Both the position numbers and the translations under genes were made by a program. Source: Elmis aenea (Eukaryota > Arthropoda > Insecta > Coleoptera > Elmidae). From it: a stretch of DNA of 64,000 nucleotides. The stretch's first letter is position 1; every line of letters begins with the position of its first letter. The notes beneath the pieces are model-generated. The model saw only the letters and a list, made by a program, of their open reading frames with translations, made no database searches and had not been told where the DNA came from. The DNA lies in NCBI GenBank assembly GCA_947652605.1, contig OX393580.1, positions 16,884,159 to 16,948,158 on the forward strand, read 5' to 3'. Positions 1 to 10,049 of the stretch are shown in pieces.

Positions 1-469
1 TCCCCGTGCAATGTCGGTGTAAAATACGATATTAAACGGTTAATGCCGACATAAACCCAATGTCAAACACACCTTTAATTGTCATATTATACTGCTGTTG
101 AAGTTTTTTTTTTATACGTGGAATGTCATTGTGTTGATTATGCATCAAAACGGCTTTCATGATATTAAATAATGGTGCTTGCTACGATTGCATAAGTTTG
201 TATTTCCGATTCTCATTTAGCAATCCCTTTTTTGAGTGTTACCTGTCGTATATTTTAAATTTTTTATGAAGCAATGGCTATTTCGAATCAAACTGTTTTA
301 CAAGTAAAAATCTGCCAAATTTTGTTTGAAAATTTTGATAATTGCTGTCTTACAGTGCAAAGAAAGGCTACCCATAGCAATATGAAACATTTAACACAAA
401 CACTGACTCTGCATTAAAAAAAAAAAAACCCTGTTAACACTTTTTTTTTAAAGCGCTATTAGTGTCACA
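1..469. other. No recognised feature
   Basis: AT-rich sequence with homopolymer runs and no open frame or repeat that I can name. It abuts the stop codon of the Jockey-type relic and may include that element's 3' untranslated tail. Confidence 0.4.
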
Positions 470-760
470 TTATACCAGCTCAAAGGGTTTTTTCCTTTTG
501 AGTCTCCTGACTATATTTGTGTTATCGAGAAGCTGGATAGCCTCGATATTCACGTGCTGCAGTAGTCTTTCTTCGTGGCTTCTCGAAAACTTCTGATTTT
601 CTCTGTCTACAAACTCTACTCCAAGGTCCCTATGAAGATCATCGTTTCTAATGTACCAGGGTGCATCTACGATGTTTCTTAATACTTTATTTTAAAAAGT
701 TTGTATTACTTTGATGTTGCTTTTTTTGGTACAATCCCAGAGCTGTAAAGGGTGTGAAAA
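470..760 (-). pseudogene. C-terminal tail of Jockey-type ORF2
   Basis: The minus strand reads QLWDCTKKSN, then NKVLRNIVDAPWYIRNDDLH, then RDLGVEF, and ends KRKKPFELV before a TAA at 470-472. This is the conserved tail that follows reverse transcriptase in Jockey LINEs ('NAPWYIRNDDLHRDL' type). An in-frame stop sits just before NKVLRN where the family has FQNK. Beyond about position 760 the match fades. No function is expected. Confidence 0.8.
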
Positions 761-1163
761 CAGCAGCCAAATATAGCAGCTATTTTTTACGGAAACTCCC
801 GAATGATTCATAGACGCACATAAATGTAGATGGCGAACCGAATTCCCTTATAGACCAATTCAGTATATGTTAACAAGAAATGTAAGCCACAGACGATAAT
901 TTAAAATTTAAATTGTGGAATCCATCTGTAAATATTGCACCACTACAAGCAAAATACAATTATGTTTAATAAAGGTGCCCTGACCGTATTGTCATAAAAT
1001 CTTCAGAAACAAATACTGGCAGCTATCAGATAACACAAATTTAATATTTAGCAAAATTAATGCTTCAAGAATAAAAGAAAAATAAACTAAGATTAAAAAA
1101 GCAATATGAACAAAAATACTATAACTATAAATAACATGAGTAACACAGGTAATGTCAATAAAA

Positions 1164-1905
1164 ATGTACTTTAAATTCAAAAAAAATCGTTATCTCGCAA
1201 TTTCCACTAGTTATCACTTCAAATCTTTTACAAACAGACACACACAACCCCCAGCTATCGTATACCGTATGTATATATGACATCTTGCAAAACACATTCT
1301 CATAGAAAAATTTTGAAAAAAAAGAAAAATTTACTTTAAATTATTTTTAAAAAATCGTTATCTCGCGATTTCCACTAGTTATCACTCCAAACTTTTTACA
1401 AACAGACACACACGACCCCCAGCTATCGTATACCGTATATATGACCTTTTGCAAAACTCATTATCATAGTAAAATTTTGAAAAAAATGAATAATGTACAT
1501 TAATTTATTTAAAAAACATCGTTATCTCGCGATTTCCACTAGTTATCACTCCAAATTTTTTACAAACAGACACACAACCTCAAGCTATCGTATACCGTAT
1601 ATGTATATGACCTTTTGCAAAACTCATTCTCATAGAAAATTTTTGAAAAAAAAGAAAAATTTTGAAAAAAAAAGAAAAATTTTGAAAAAAAAAGAAAAAT
1701 TTTGAAAAAAAAGAAAAAATTTGAAAAAAAAGAAAAATTTACTTTACATTATTTTTAAAAAATCGTTATCTCGCGACTTCCACTAGTTATCACTCCAATT
1801 TTTTTACAAACAGACACACACAACCCTTAGCTATCGTATACCGTATATATGACCTTTTGCAAAACTCATTCTCATAGAAAAATTTAAAAAAAAAATAAAA
1901 ATTTA
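1164..1905. repeat. Tandem array, about 160-bp unit, 4 copies
   Basis: Four head-to-tail copies each carry 'cgttatctcgc', 'ttccactagttatcac', 'acaaacagacacac' and 'agctatcgtataccgtat', starting near 1164, 1330, 1493 and 1738. Copy 3 is lengthened by a micro-repeat of gaaaaaaaaagaaaaatttt type at about 1640-1738. The array lies inside the Jockey relic and separates its RT start from its C-terminus. Confidence 0.85.
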
Positions 1906-1911
1906 CTTTAA

Positions 1912-2827
1912 ATTCTCTTGAGAAGCAGTTTCTCGAAAAGTTTAGACATAATAGGTAACACAGTGAAATTGGTCTATAGGATGTGGCTTCATGTGGGGAT
2001 TTACCTGGTTTTGGTATCATAACTATCTCCGCCACTTTCCACAGTTTAGGCACGTATTTTAGTCTAAATGCAGCATTGATAAGGTTGGTAAGCTTGACTA
2101 GTGCTTTTCTTGGGAGCTGCTTTAACGCTTCTCCTGTTATCAGTTCAAAGCCAGGAGTTTTTTTGGATTAATATTTTTGATTTCATCCATAACCTCTTTA
2201 GGAGAGCCGTGTAATTTTTTCATTTTCTTGTATAGCGTCATCGTTAAATATTTGCTCTTCTTGTACGCAATGTGGTTGAAAGATGTTTTGTAGGTGTTCG
2301 GAAAATCGTTGAGCTTTTTGTTCATTACTTCTGGCCCAGCTTCCAGCCTCGTTCTTAATTGGCGGTATTTGCATGATCGGTCTTTTTATTCTTTTAGTTG
2401 CCTTCCAGAGAGAATAATCTGTGTTGTCATTAGTCATTTCTCTCAGGTAGGTGTTTATCGATTCATCTTTCAGATCTTTAATCTCTCTTCTCAGAAGTTG
2501 TGTGAGATTATTTAAAATGGTCTTGTCCTGTGGGGCTCTGGTTTGAAACCATTTCCTTCTTGCTTTTCGTTTTTCTGCTAGTAGGTTCCTCATCTCTTTT
2601 GGATAGTTATTACCTTTTAGACGCTTTTTTATTTCTGGTGTATTCTCCCAGGCTGTTTGTTGAATATCATTGATGAATTTCTCCAATTCTGAATCCAGTT
2701 GTGCTTCTCTTTTAAGCGGTACATTTAATTTAATTTTTCCTTCAAGAGATTGTTTGAAACTTTCCCAATCAGTGCACCTATTTACCAGCATTGGGTTATT
2801 TTCTTTTTGAATAATTTTCTCACTCAA
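1912..2827 (-). pseudogene. Jockey-type linker and start of reverse transcriptase
   Basis: The longest open stretch (2198-2827, 209 codons) is the lysine-rich linker between endonuclease and RT, with the motif NYPKEMRNLLAEKRKARRKW and, later, SEHLQNIFQP. After a frameshift it continues as SPKEVMDEIKNINPKK, then PGFELITGEALKQLP, then WKVAEIVMIPKPGK and YRPISL. A further frameshift gives PIMSKLFEKLLLKR, the first RT block. It then stops at the tandem array. At least three frame breaks mark it as dead. Confidence 0.8.
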
Positions 2828-2849
2828 AGTTAACAGTATCGCTGAGTGG

Positions 2850-3173
2850 TCAGAAGACAGATCTTGACATTCTTCTATAGGTATGGAGGTAGCTTACAGA
2901 GATTTTTTTGCCAGCAAAGAAGTCAATCAGATCTGGTACCTTGTTAGGGTCTGTTGGCCAATATGTTGGCTTACCTGTAATAGCTTCGCAACCATGTTCG
3001 TTTATTGCACTGAGAAGTTCCCTACCTTTTGTTGTGGTTAGTCGAGATCCCCAGTGGGTGTTCTTTGCGTTAAAATCGCCTCCTAATATGAATCTGTTAT
3101 CTAGATGTTTGGACAAATCCAAGTATTCATCTTTTTTTATCGAGTGTCTGGGTGGACAGTATATTCCGGACAC
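2850..3173 (-). pseudogene. AP-endonuclease domain fragment of Jockey-type LINE
   Basis: The minus strand codes for YCPPRHSIKKDEYLDL, then LGGDFNAKNTHWGSR, then ITGKPTYWPTDP and VPDLIDFF. GGDFNAKNTHWGS is the metal- and phosphate-binding block of the apurinic-like endonuclease of Jockey and related LINEs. It nicks target DNA to prime reverse transcription. The N-terminal third of the domain is absent and the frame is lost after FFAGKK, so the piece is inactive. Confidence 0.8.
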
Positions 3174-3180
3174 ATTTATT

Positions 3181-3826
3181 TGATTAATAATAATAATAAT
3201 GAATTAATATGAAACATAAAGCACCACAAACTTACTATTTTGTCGCAAAAAAAAACAACATATAAAAGTACCAACTGAAGCTTCTTCGCCAGTCACATGT
3301 TTGAATTTAAAGTTTAATATAAATCATAACAACTATAAAAGCGACGGCTTTTGATCAAGATCCACCAGTGGCCAAGCCCAGCTCGTAAAATTACTCAGTA
3401 CATCTCTATTTTTAACACAACTTCACAAATCCTACGTAAATTTTCACTTTTGAATCGTAATAACTGTGTCAAAGTTACATTTATAAATAATAATCACAAC
3501 AGGTTATATCTTAATGTTTCCATAAAGTAAGTTTTTAATGAAAGCATGATTTTTATGTTAATAAGTATCTTTACGTGCTTTAACTAATGTGGAAAATAAT
3601 TTTTGGAACATTTTAAAATCTTGTCAGCTATAAAAATTCTTTCTTGGAAAACAAAGCAAAACACAAAAACGTGGACATTTTTAGGTTACATCAACCTACT
3701 AAGACATGCTCGAAAGGTACACAGTGATTAATTCTGTCCAGATTTTATCAGCCCAACGCCATATACATATAAGGAAAATAAACTAACAAAGTAGATACAC
3801 ATAAGTTTGAAGAAAAACATACTGAC
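3181..3826. other. Unassigned; intron-like
   Basis: A short ATT/TAA microsatellite (about 3183-3204) is followed by AT-rich DNA without recognisable coding. If the exon at 3827-3938 is real, this is the start of its downstream intron on the minus strand. The next exon, which should finish the zinc finger, was not found here. Confidence 0.4.
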
Positions 3827-3938
3827 CTCTGCAGCAGGAACCTTGGTTGAGTATAGGTTGATGACACAAATGGCAAGGCCTGGGTTTCTTGAAGACTTTA
3901 CATCGAAATGCATGGCTGGGCCCTGCTGATCCTTCGGG
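3827..3938 (-). CDS. Single host exon encoding part of a C1 zinc finger (tensin-like)
   Basis: On the minus strand a pyrimidine-rich acceptor (ttattttatttacag) precedes 112 nt that end in AG|gtcagt, a near-perfect donor. The open frame, phase 0 in and phase 1 out, reads PEGSAGPSHAFRCKVFKKPR, then PCHLCHQPILNQGSCCR. The spacing H-x12-C-x2-C and the Cys at the next position 13-14 residues on match the first half of a C1 (phorbol-ester/diacylglycerol-type) zinc finger. The FKKPRPC and QGSCCR wording is closest, from memory, to tensin-family C1 domains, which link integrin adhesions to actin. Chimaerin or another C1 protein is possible. The rest of the finger must lie in the next exon, beyond the window's left edge or unseen. 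A second frame on the same strand is open but has no family match. Confidence 0.7.
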
Positions 3939-4320
3939 CTGTAAATAAAATAAGATTATATTATTATTGGTGCACTCAATACAAGTAAAGATAATTTATA
4001 GTATTTATTAGTGTGGGCGGCTTCGCCCAACGACAAGTTTAGCCACACCTCTTTCGTTCGATCAAGAAGAACGTGGCACTTACAGGCAACTAAGATGAAA
4101 CTACCTTTGTTGGTTTGATATTTATATATTATTTTATTCCATAAGAGGTTTATAATAATCTGTGTGTACAGATCTAAGAAGTCTTTGAAGTTACTGTGTG
4201 ACAAGAATTGATCGGTACAATTAATAAAATAAAAGTCGTGTGTACAATATTTTCGACGAAGACTTTTGCCCAGTCGTATACAGGGTGAGTATAATTTGCT
4301 GGCCAATTTTAAATGACGTT
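3939..4320. other. Intron-like sequence with one orphan palindromic-repeat end
   Basis: No coding is recognised. At about 4275 the sequence 'acagggtgagtataatttgc' has the same terminus as the large palindromic repeats elsewhere. It is cut off after about 50 bp by the hAT insertion that begins at 4329. Confidence 0.45.
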
Positions 4321-5644
4321 GTTTCTTGAAGGGATGGGAGTCGGAGTCGGAGTCAGGAGTCGAGGAGTCGGAGTTTTTTTGAGGAGTCGGGAGTTGGAGT
4401 CGGAATCGGAAAAACTACGGCACCTGGCTCTTTTTTGATTTAATTTTTTCGAGGATGAGAACAGATGAAAAGTTTTAAACAAAATAACGATTTCAATCGA
4501 TTTTATTTTTAAACGGCAACGGAACCGATTAAAGTAACAAACAGTTTTGAATGTGAACGTCTAGTTTTTACCTGCAAAAAATACTTGACTGGATGAGGTT
4601 TATAGACAGCGCAAGAATTCAAAATGCATGATTCTTGTGGTACACGGTATACGGTTAGTTCGCTAGTCAACCAATCTTACCCCGTGTTGACATTCGAAAG
4701 TTTTCAAGAGCCTTTATTTTGAAGTTTTTAAGCTCAGGGAATGTAGAAATAAGGTTGTAATGTTAAAACTTTTCTAATGAGTTATTTTATTTAATTAACC
4801 CTAGTAAAAAAAAATGATAGTTACAAAAGCGATGTATAACGAGGGGTGTTTTGCAGATAAGTTTTGTAAATTGACATTGACACCCATTTGCGCAGTAGTG
4901 GAGATTAACTTGTCCATAATACATTCCGTTTTATAGGATTACCAAAACTTTCCAGTGTATTAAGCACAATTTTTGCAAAATTTTGCGTATAATACGCAAG
5001 TACAAAAATACATAATTTTTTATGTATCAAAAATAAATTATATCTGTCGAGTTTCTGTCAAATTTAAGTGTGAAAATGGAGCGAAATTTAAGGTGTTTTA
5101 TTTAATTAATGCGTACCTATTACCTAAACAAATATTTGTTATTATTCTTTGAGTTTTCTAATTATTTTGTTGTAAACTTTTGTTGTGGTGCCATCCGTCC
5201 CGGTTTTAAGTACTGTACCGGTGTCCCGAAAAATGAATTAGTCATGTGAACTTGCGTCTGTATGATTATAAGTTTTTAATAAATAAAACTGAATTTATAT
5301 TTATAGTTTTAAATTGAATTACTTTTCAAATTATATTGTTACTTAAATTAGACAACAAAAACTGTATGTACAAAAAATTGTGGTATTCGGGTCGTTACTT
5401 TTTTGTAGAGAATGTATGCGTTCCAATTTTTTTTCAATAATTCGTAACAGAAAATCATTAAATTTATACTTCCCATTTACGAAACAATGGCATAATCAAA
5501 GGGTAAGGAAAAGTAATTTCTATTTCACCTATTACCACTAAAAATATATACAACTTCTGTTATTATTCAAATTTTATGACTTTGTTTATTACTTTTAAAA
5601 TGATTATTTAAAAGTTATGTTACATATTTAAATATTTTGATGTT

Positions 5645-6215
5645 ATATTTTGTAACAATCTCGGACCCGGAGTTCGTCAAGATGTTTTTTTACTACTTCC
5701 ATCTATTTCTTTCGTAGTCGTCTCCTTCTTTTTGAGTACGCTTCACTATCTAGCACTAGTTTTGTTACTCTTCCTTCTGGTAATCTGGTGATATATCCAA
5801 GCTATTGTAATCTTTGGATTTTTGCCACAGTTTTTATATTAGTTTGTCCATATATTTCCAAAATTACTTTCTTTGACCGTCTTCTCCATATATCTCCCTT
5901 CTTGATTCCCCCATATATTCTTCTAAGTATCTTCCTCTCCCATATTTCTAGTTTGTTTTCCATATTTCTATTACGAATCTACGTCTCACAAACATAGAGG
6001 ACAGTCGGTCTGATAGCTGTTCGATATACTCTACATTTTGCGTGTAAGTGATACCTTTTTTGATTTCAGCATTATTGCTAACACTCCGGCACTTTTACTT
6101 CCTTTGGCTATTCCCTTATTTATTTCTTCCTTTTCTTCATTTCTGTTAATGTTACCCCCAGGTAGTCAAAATTGTTCACTATCTCAAAATTATATTCCTG
6201 CTCTGCACTTGTAAC
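5645..6215 (-). pseudogene. RTE-like LINE reverse-transcriptase C-terminal relic
   Basis: The minus strand reads VNNFDYLGVTLTE, NKGIAKGSKSAGVLAIMLKS, NMENKLEIWERKILRRIYGG, GDIWRRRSKKVILEIYGQTN and RLPEGRVTKLVLDSEAYSKR with interspersed stops. This is the segment after the RT core, from the YLGV block to the WLGH/RGRPKKRW-type tail. It is the same layout as the better preserved copy at 48221-49672. Several in-frame stops and at least one frameshift make it non-functional. Confidence 0.8.
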
Positions 6216-6454
6216 TTATTATTATAACACAAAAACAATTTAAAATATTGAACGGGCCGAACTGAGGAAAATTTGTCAGTTCGTTCAAAATTATGATATA
6301 TTATTTTCTTTATCTATGATTATGACATTTCAAAATATTAAAATATTTATATTTTTATTTTGACTTTTTATAGCCAAACGGGGGTAACCATAGATAAAGG
6401 GTACGCAACTATGGAAACCTTCATTCATAATCCGCTACGCAGCGTATAATGAAT

Positions 6455-6551
6455 GAACCCCAAGCCGTGTAGGTGGCGTGTATGTCTGTTGGATTATAAA
6501 TGAAGTTAGTAATGAACGCAACATACACGCCACCTACACGGCTTGGGGTTC
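6455..6551. repeat. Perfect 31-bp inverted repeat (hairpin)
   Basis: The arm at 6455-6485 (gaaccccaagccgtgtaggt...) is the exact reverse complement of 6521-6551, around a 35-nt loop. It is much more GC-rich than its surroundings. It is likely the termini of a tiny MITE or a very recent fold-back; a hairpin RNA is possible if transcribed. Confidence 0.85.
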
Positions 6552-6617
6552 AACTATTTTCAATGAAACAAGTATTCGATTCTGCCCATAAGAGTGCAAA
6601 CACCGTGGTTGTGAGTT

Positions 6618-6905
6618 TGGGTATGTTATAAGATTTACGTTATTTTTAGCTTATTTTAACACAAAATCAATACAAATATAGTTTCATGTATGCCTTATAA
6701 TCATATTTGTACACTTTACACAGACAATTTAGCCATCCTAACATGAGAAAATTCGAATTAAAAAACCTAACCTAACTGTCAAACGGAACTTTTATAATGA
6801 ATTTTTACGCTAAGTAATTGAGAGCGCCAAATAATTTTAACAGATTTGAGCTCAGGACGTCCAGTTTTATTAGTCCACTGAATTTTATCAATTTCTGACA
6901 AAGTC
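6618..6905. repeat. Dispersed repeat, copy 1 (inverted partner at 30371-30665)
   Basis: About 290 bp containing 'cctaacctaactgtcaaacg', 'gagcgccaaataattttaac' and 'catcctaacatgagaaaatt' recurs in reverse complement at 30371-30665 with high identity. No coding or terminal repeats were found. It could be a SINE-like or internal transposon fragment. A small GC hairpin (tataacgcgggt / acccgcgttata, 7029-7069) lies just downstream. Confidence 0.8.
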
Positions 6906-7372
6906 CGTTAAAGTAAACTTGTTCCAAAATTTTAATAAACTCGTCTTTCTCATTTAACAGTCCTAGTATACGATTACAGTATTATATAACCTACTTGTAG
7001 TAAAATACCAAAAACAATGGAAGTCGCTTATAACGCGGGTCGGATACAACTCCACAAACCCGCGTTATATGATAACCGCGGTATAACCGAATTGTTGAAA
7101 ATTTTATATTTTTATTTAAAAATACTAAATTGTTTTACGTTTTCTACATTATCTAGTAAACATCCTAAAATAAACTCTGTTCGCCATTTTAAAATACACT
7201 TAGGAACGGAAAAAAAACGGTTTTCACTGTAGTGAAGTATACTAAATAAGTTTTTTTTTTAATGAAAGGAGTTGGAAGTCGAAGTCGGTAGTCGGAGTCG
7301 GTTTTAAAAAATACCCACTCGGGAGTCGGGAGTCGGTTATTTTTCTGCCGACTCCCCAACTCTGGTTTCTTG

Positions 7373-8115
7373 CACAATTCAAAGAAGAAAATCTTTTCAT
7401 AAAAATATAGGCCCGAGCTTAATTAAATCTTGTGAGAGAAACATATTTTGCAAGTAGCGTAATTTTTATATTTAAATGATTTTCTCAGACTTCCCCGACA
7501 TGTTTACATTCCACAATATGTCACTAATTCATGGCACGCTTCGACGTTTTATTGGCAGAACAATAAGTTTTCTTAGACGCGATTTTATGTTATGTAATTG
7601 TTTTGCAAAGCTCTCTCGCATTTTATTTGATCCCAGTGTTATTGCAACAATACTGCACTTGATTTATTACACAAACATTGCTTGCTGCACACAGAACTGC
7701 AACAAATTGTTTTTAGTAACATGCGTTATTGCCTTTGCTAGGAAAAAGAGCTGTTTGCAAAAGTTACGACAATTGTTTAACGCGTTGACTAAATGGGAAT
7801 GAACATAACTCACATTTGTTAACACTTTCACAGAAGCTCGCGAGCAACAGGTTTAATTCATACATATATGCATTAATGCATAAAGCTGACTTGTAGTTTA
7901 GTTAATATTAGGTGAAATCTCGACCAAATTAAATTTATTTTGACGAAAGGAATTCAAACTAATTAAAAGCAATGTACATTTTTGGCAAAGTTTTAATTAG
8001 GCAACAAAGCGAAAGCAAGTTCGTGCATTTATGAAAAAAACCATGTAGCATATTGGTTGGCAATTGTTAAAAAAATTCAAGGAACTTTACCAAGCTGCCA
8101 TTTTTCAAATTCTAT
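7373..8115. other. No recognised feature
   Basis: A 108-codon open frame (7476-7802, plus) has no motif that I recognise, and its composition matches the surrounding AT-rich DNA. I treat it as chance. Confidence 0.4.
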
Positions 8116-9623
8116 ACAGGGTGTCCCAGATTACATTTCCAGCATGAGGATCTCGCTTATTATAAGAGATACAGGTTTGTTTAAATTAGATGAATTGTTC
8201 CTTAGTATGAGAACAGTCACAATCAAATTTCAAAAGTACAAAATTCCTCGTGCTTCAAATGCTATAGCAAAAAATATGAAAATGTCGAATTTCTTTTTTC
8301 TCTCATAACTTTTTTTCTTAATCGTTAGAACAATTTTATTTGTACTTTTTCAAAGTACTTTTTAATGGAGAATGTAACTGTTATTTTCGATTTTTTTTAA
8401 CACCTACCATTTTCGAGATATTATCCCTAATTTCATTTTTTCTCATGGGCCGCGAAGTTGGCTATGGAATAATTAAATTTGCTTTATTTTCCCCTTTTAA
8501 ATGAGACATTACTTGTTAAATATATTTTATAAATAAGTCACAAAATGAAGCAAAATCGTATTTTACCCATCACTTATCAAGCTATATATGACAATAAAAA
8601 CAAAAAACAACTAATTAAATGTCAAATGACAGTTACTATTTGTCTGCGGTATCATTTATTAGATTTTCATATTATTGTTGTGTAATTCGATAGTCTTTGT
8701 AGTAATTGTTATAATGATGGCTACATTTAAAATAGCAAAAAATTTGACATGTTGAGATGCTACATTCTTTACCATAAAAACTGTGTAGAAGCTGAGCGAA
8801 TATACTTAGAGCTATATCCCGAGAAAAGGCAACGAAGGGTGCATAATTACAGAAATTTGGAAATAAATTTAAAAGAATATGTTTTTCTCGAGAAAACAAC
8901 AAAAAATCCAAAAAAAAATCAATAATTAATTAGAATTATCTATTTTACACAGTTTCTATTGCAAAGTATGTAGCATTACAACATTTAAAATTTTTAATTA
9001 GTTGTAAATGTGCCCATAATTATATGATAACAAATTTGCTACAAAGACTATCGAATTACACAACAATACTATAAAATTCTAATAAGTGGTACCGCACAAA
9101 CAGTAACTATCATTTAACATTTAATTAGTTGTTTTTTGTTTTTATTTTCATAGATAGCTTGAAAAGTGATGGGTAAAATACGATTTTTCTTCATTTTGTG
9201 ACTTATTTGTAAAATAGATTTAACAAGTTATGTCTCATTTAAAAGAGGAAAATAAAACACATCTAACTATTTCATAGCTAACTTCGCGGCCCATAAGAAA
9301 AAATGAAATTAGGGATAATATCTCGAAAATGGTAGGTGTTAAAAAAAATCTAAAATAATAGTTACATTCTCCGTTAAAAAGTACCTAAAGAAAGTACAAA
9401 CAAAATTGTTCTAACGATTAGGACAAAAAAGATATAAGAGAAAAAAGAAATTCGACATTTTCATATATTTTGCTATAACATCTGAAGCACGAGGAATTTT
9501 GTATTTTTAAAAACTGATTGTGTCTCCTCTTATACTAAGGAATAATTCATCTAATTTAACAAACCTGTATCTCTTATAATAAGCGAGATCCCCATGCTGG
9601 AAATGTAATCTGGGACACCCTGT
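8116..9623. mobile_element. Large palindromic (foldback) transposon
   Basis: The element begins acagggtgtcccagatta and ends taatctgggacaccctgt. Imperfect inverted arms run 8116-8703 and 9041-9623 and include the paired blocks 'gggccgcgaagttggctatg' and 'catagctaacttcgcggccc'. The 340-bp centre is not palindromic and holds a transposase helix-turn-helix relic (8731-8925). It is probably a non-autonomous derivative of a DDE transposon. The flanks are TA-rich, so the target duplication cannot be resolved. Confidence 0.85.
8731..8925 (+). pseudogene. DUF4817-like helix-turn-helix transposase N-terminus
   Basis: An open plus-strand frame after a stop reads KKFDMLRCYILYHKNCVEAE, then RIYLELYPEKRQRRVHNYRN, then LEINLKEYVFLEKTTKN and TAA at 8923-8925. 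The pattern DML-x-Y-x-L-x-x-x-N-x-x-x-A-x-R-x-Y-x-E-x-YP-x-R is the N-terminal DNA-binding helix-turn-helix of insect DDE transposases annotated DUF4817. No start codon in frame and no catalytic domain follow, so it is a remnant. It lies exactly in the non-palindromic centre of the foldback element. Confidence 0.75.
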
Positions 9624-10049
9624 ACACTACTACATTAAATGACACTTGCAAGATTTTGCTGTAAGTAAGTAAGAAGGTATTGAGGTAAACGTGTCAATTC
9701 TCATAGACCTAAATCAATTTCTAATAATGGTTTTGTTTTATTTATAGATGCCTAACAAGAGTTAAACATGCTTGCATATTGTACTCCATAAGCAAAAAGT
9801 TCAAACGACTTCCATTTATGGTGATATAGTTAATATTATTTCTCTTTCGTCAATAATTCATGAAGCTTTCCTTTAACTTCAAGGCATTCAATGACAACTT
9901 GTGTAATTACTTCGTGTGTTGGAATTGATTTTACTGATGTTTTATAAGTTATCTAGGACTAAGCCTTATTCAGTTCGCCCATATTGAAATAATCGCTAAA
10001 AAAATTTGCTAAATTTTGTTAGGAACTAGACGATGTTAAAATGGCATTT
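9624..10049. other. No recognised feature
   Basis: AT-rich DNA between the palindromic element and a satellite block. Nothing further is supported. Confidence 0.4.

Larger units (their letters stand above)
470..3180 (-). mobile_element. Decayed Jockey-type LINE with internal loss and tandem array
   Basis: Three collinear minus-strand blocks follow LINE order: an endonuclease piece (2850-3173), linker plus start of reverse transcriptase (1912-2827), and the extreme C-terminus (470-760). The RT catalytic core between them is missing. Its place is taken by a tandem array (1164-1905) and about 400 unassigned bases. Every block has frameshifts or stops, so this is an old dead copy. The Jockey assignment rests on remembered family motifs in the endonuclease and the C-terminal tail. 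Confidence 0.75.
4329..7364. mobile_element. hAT-type composite insertion with 8-bp target duplication
   Basis: The 8-mer GTTTCTTG occurs at 4321-4328 and again at 7365-7372. Between them the ends are inverted: AAGGGATGGGAGTCGG on the left and CCGACTCCCCAACTCTG on the right. Both are followed inward by degenerate GGAGTCGG hexamer runs in opposite orientation. An 8-bp duplication and CAGRG-like ends are hAT hallmarks. No transposase is visible. The interior holds an RTE relic (5645-6215), a perfect hairpin (6455-6551) and a dispersed repeat (6618-6905), so it either carries or later received other insertions. Confidence 0.75.

Noticed and set aside
1164..1905. CRISPR-like array
   Set aside because: Whole units repeat without unique spacers, and the setting is eukaryotic.
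4321..7372. GGAGTCGG hexamer runs read as plain microsatellites
   Set aside because: They lie just inside inverted ends with an 8-bp target duplication, so they are better explained as subterminal repeats of a hAT.
7476..7802. 108-codon plus-strand open frame
   Set aside because: No recognisable domain, no splice context, and base composition as in the surrounding DNA.
8672..8911. 79-codon minus-strand open frame
   Set aside because: It lies opposite the helix-turn-helix relic on the plus strand, which has the recognisable motif pattern.
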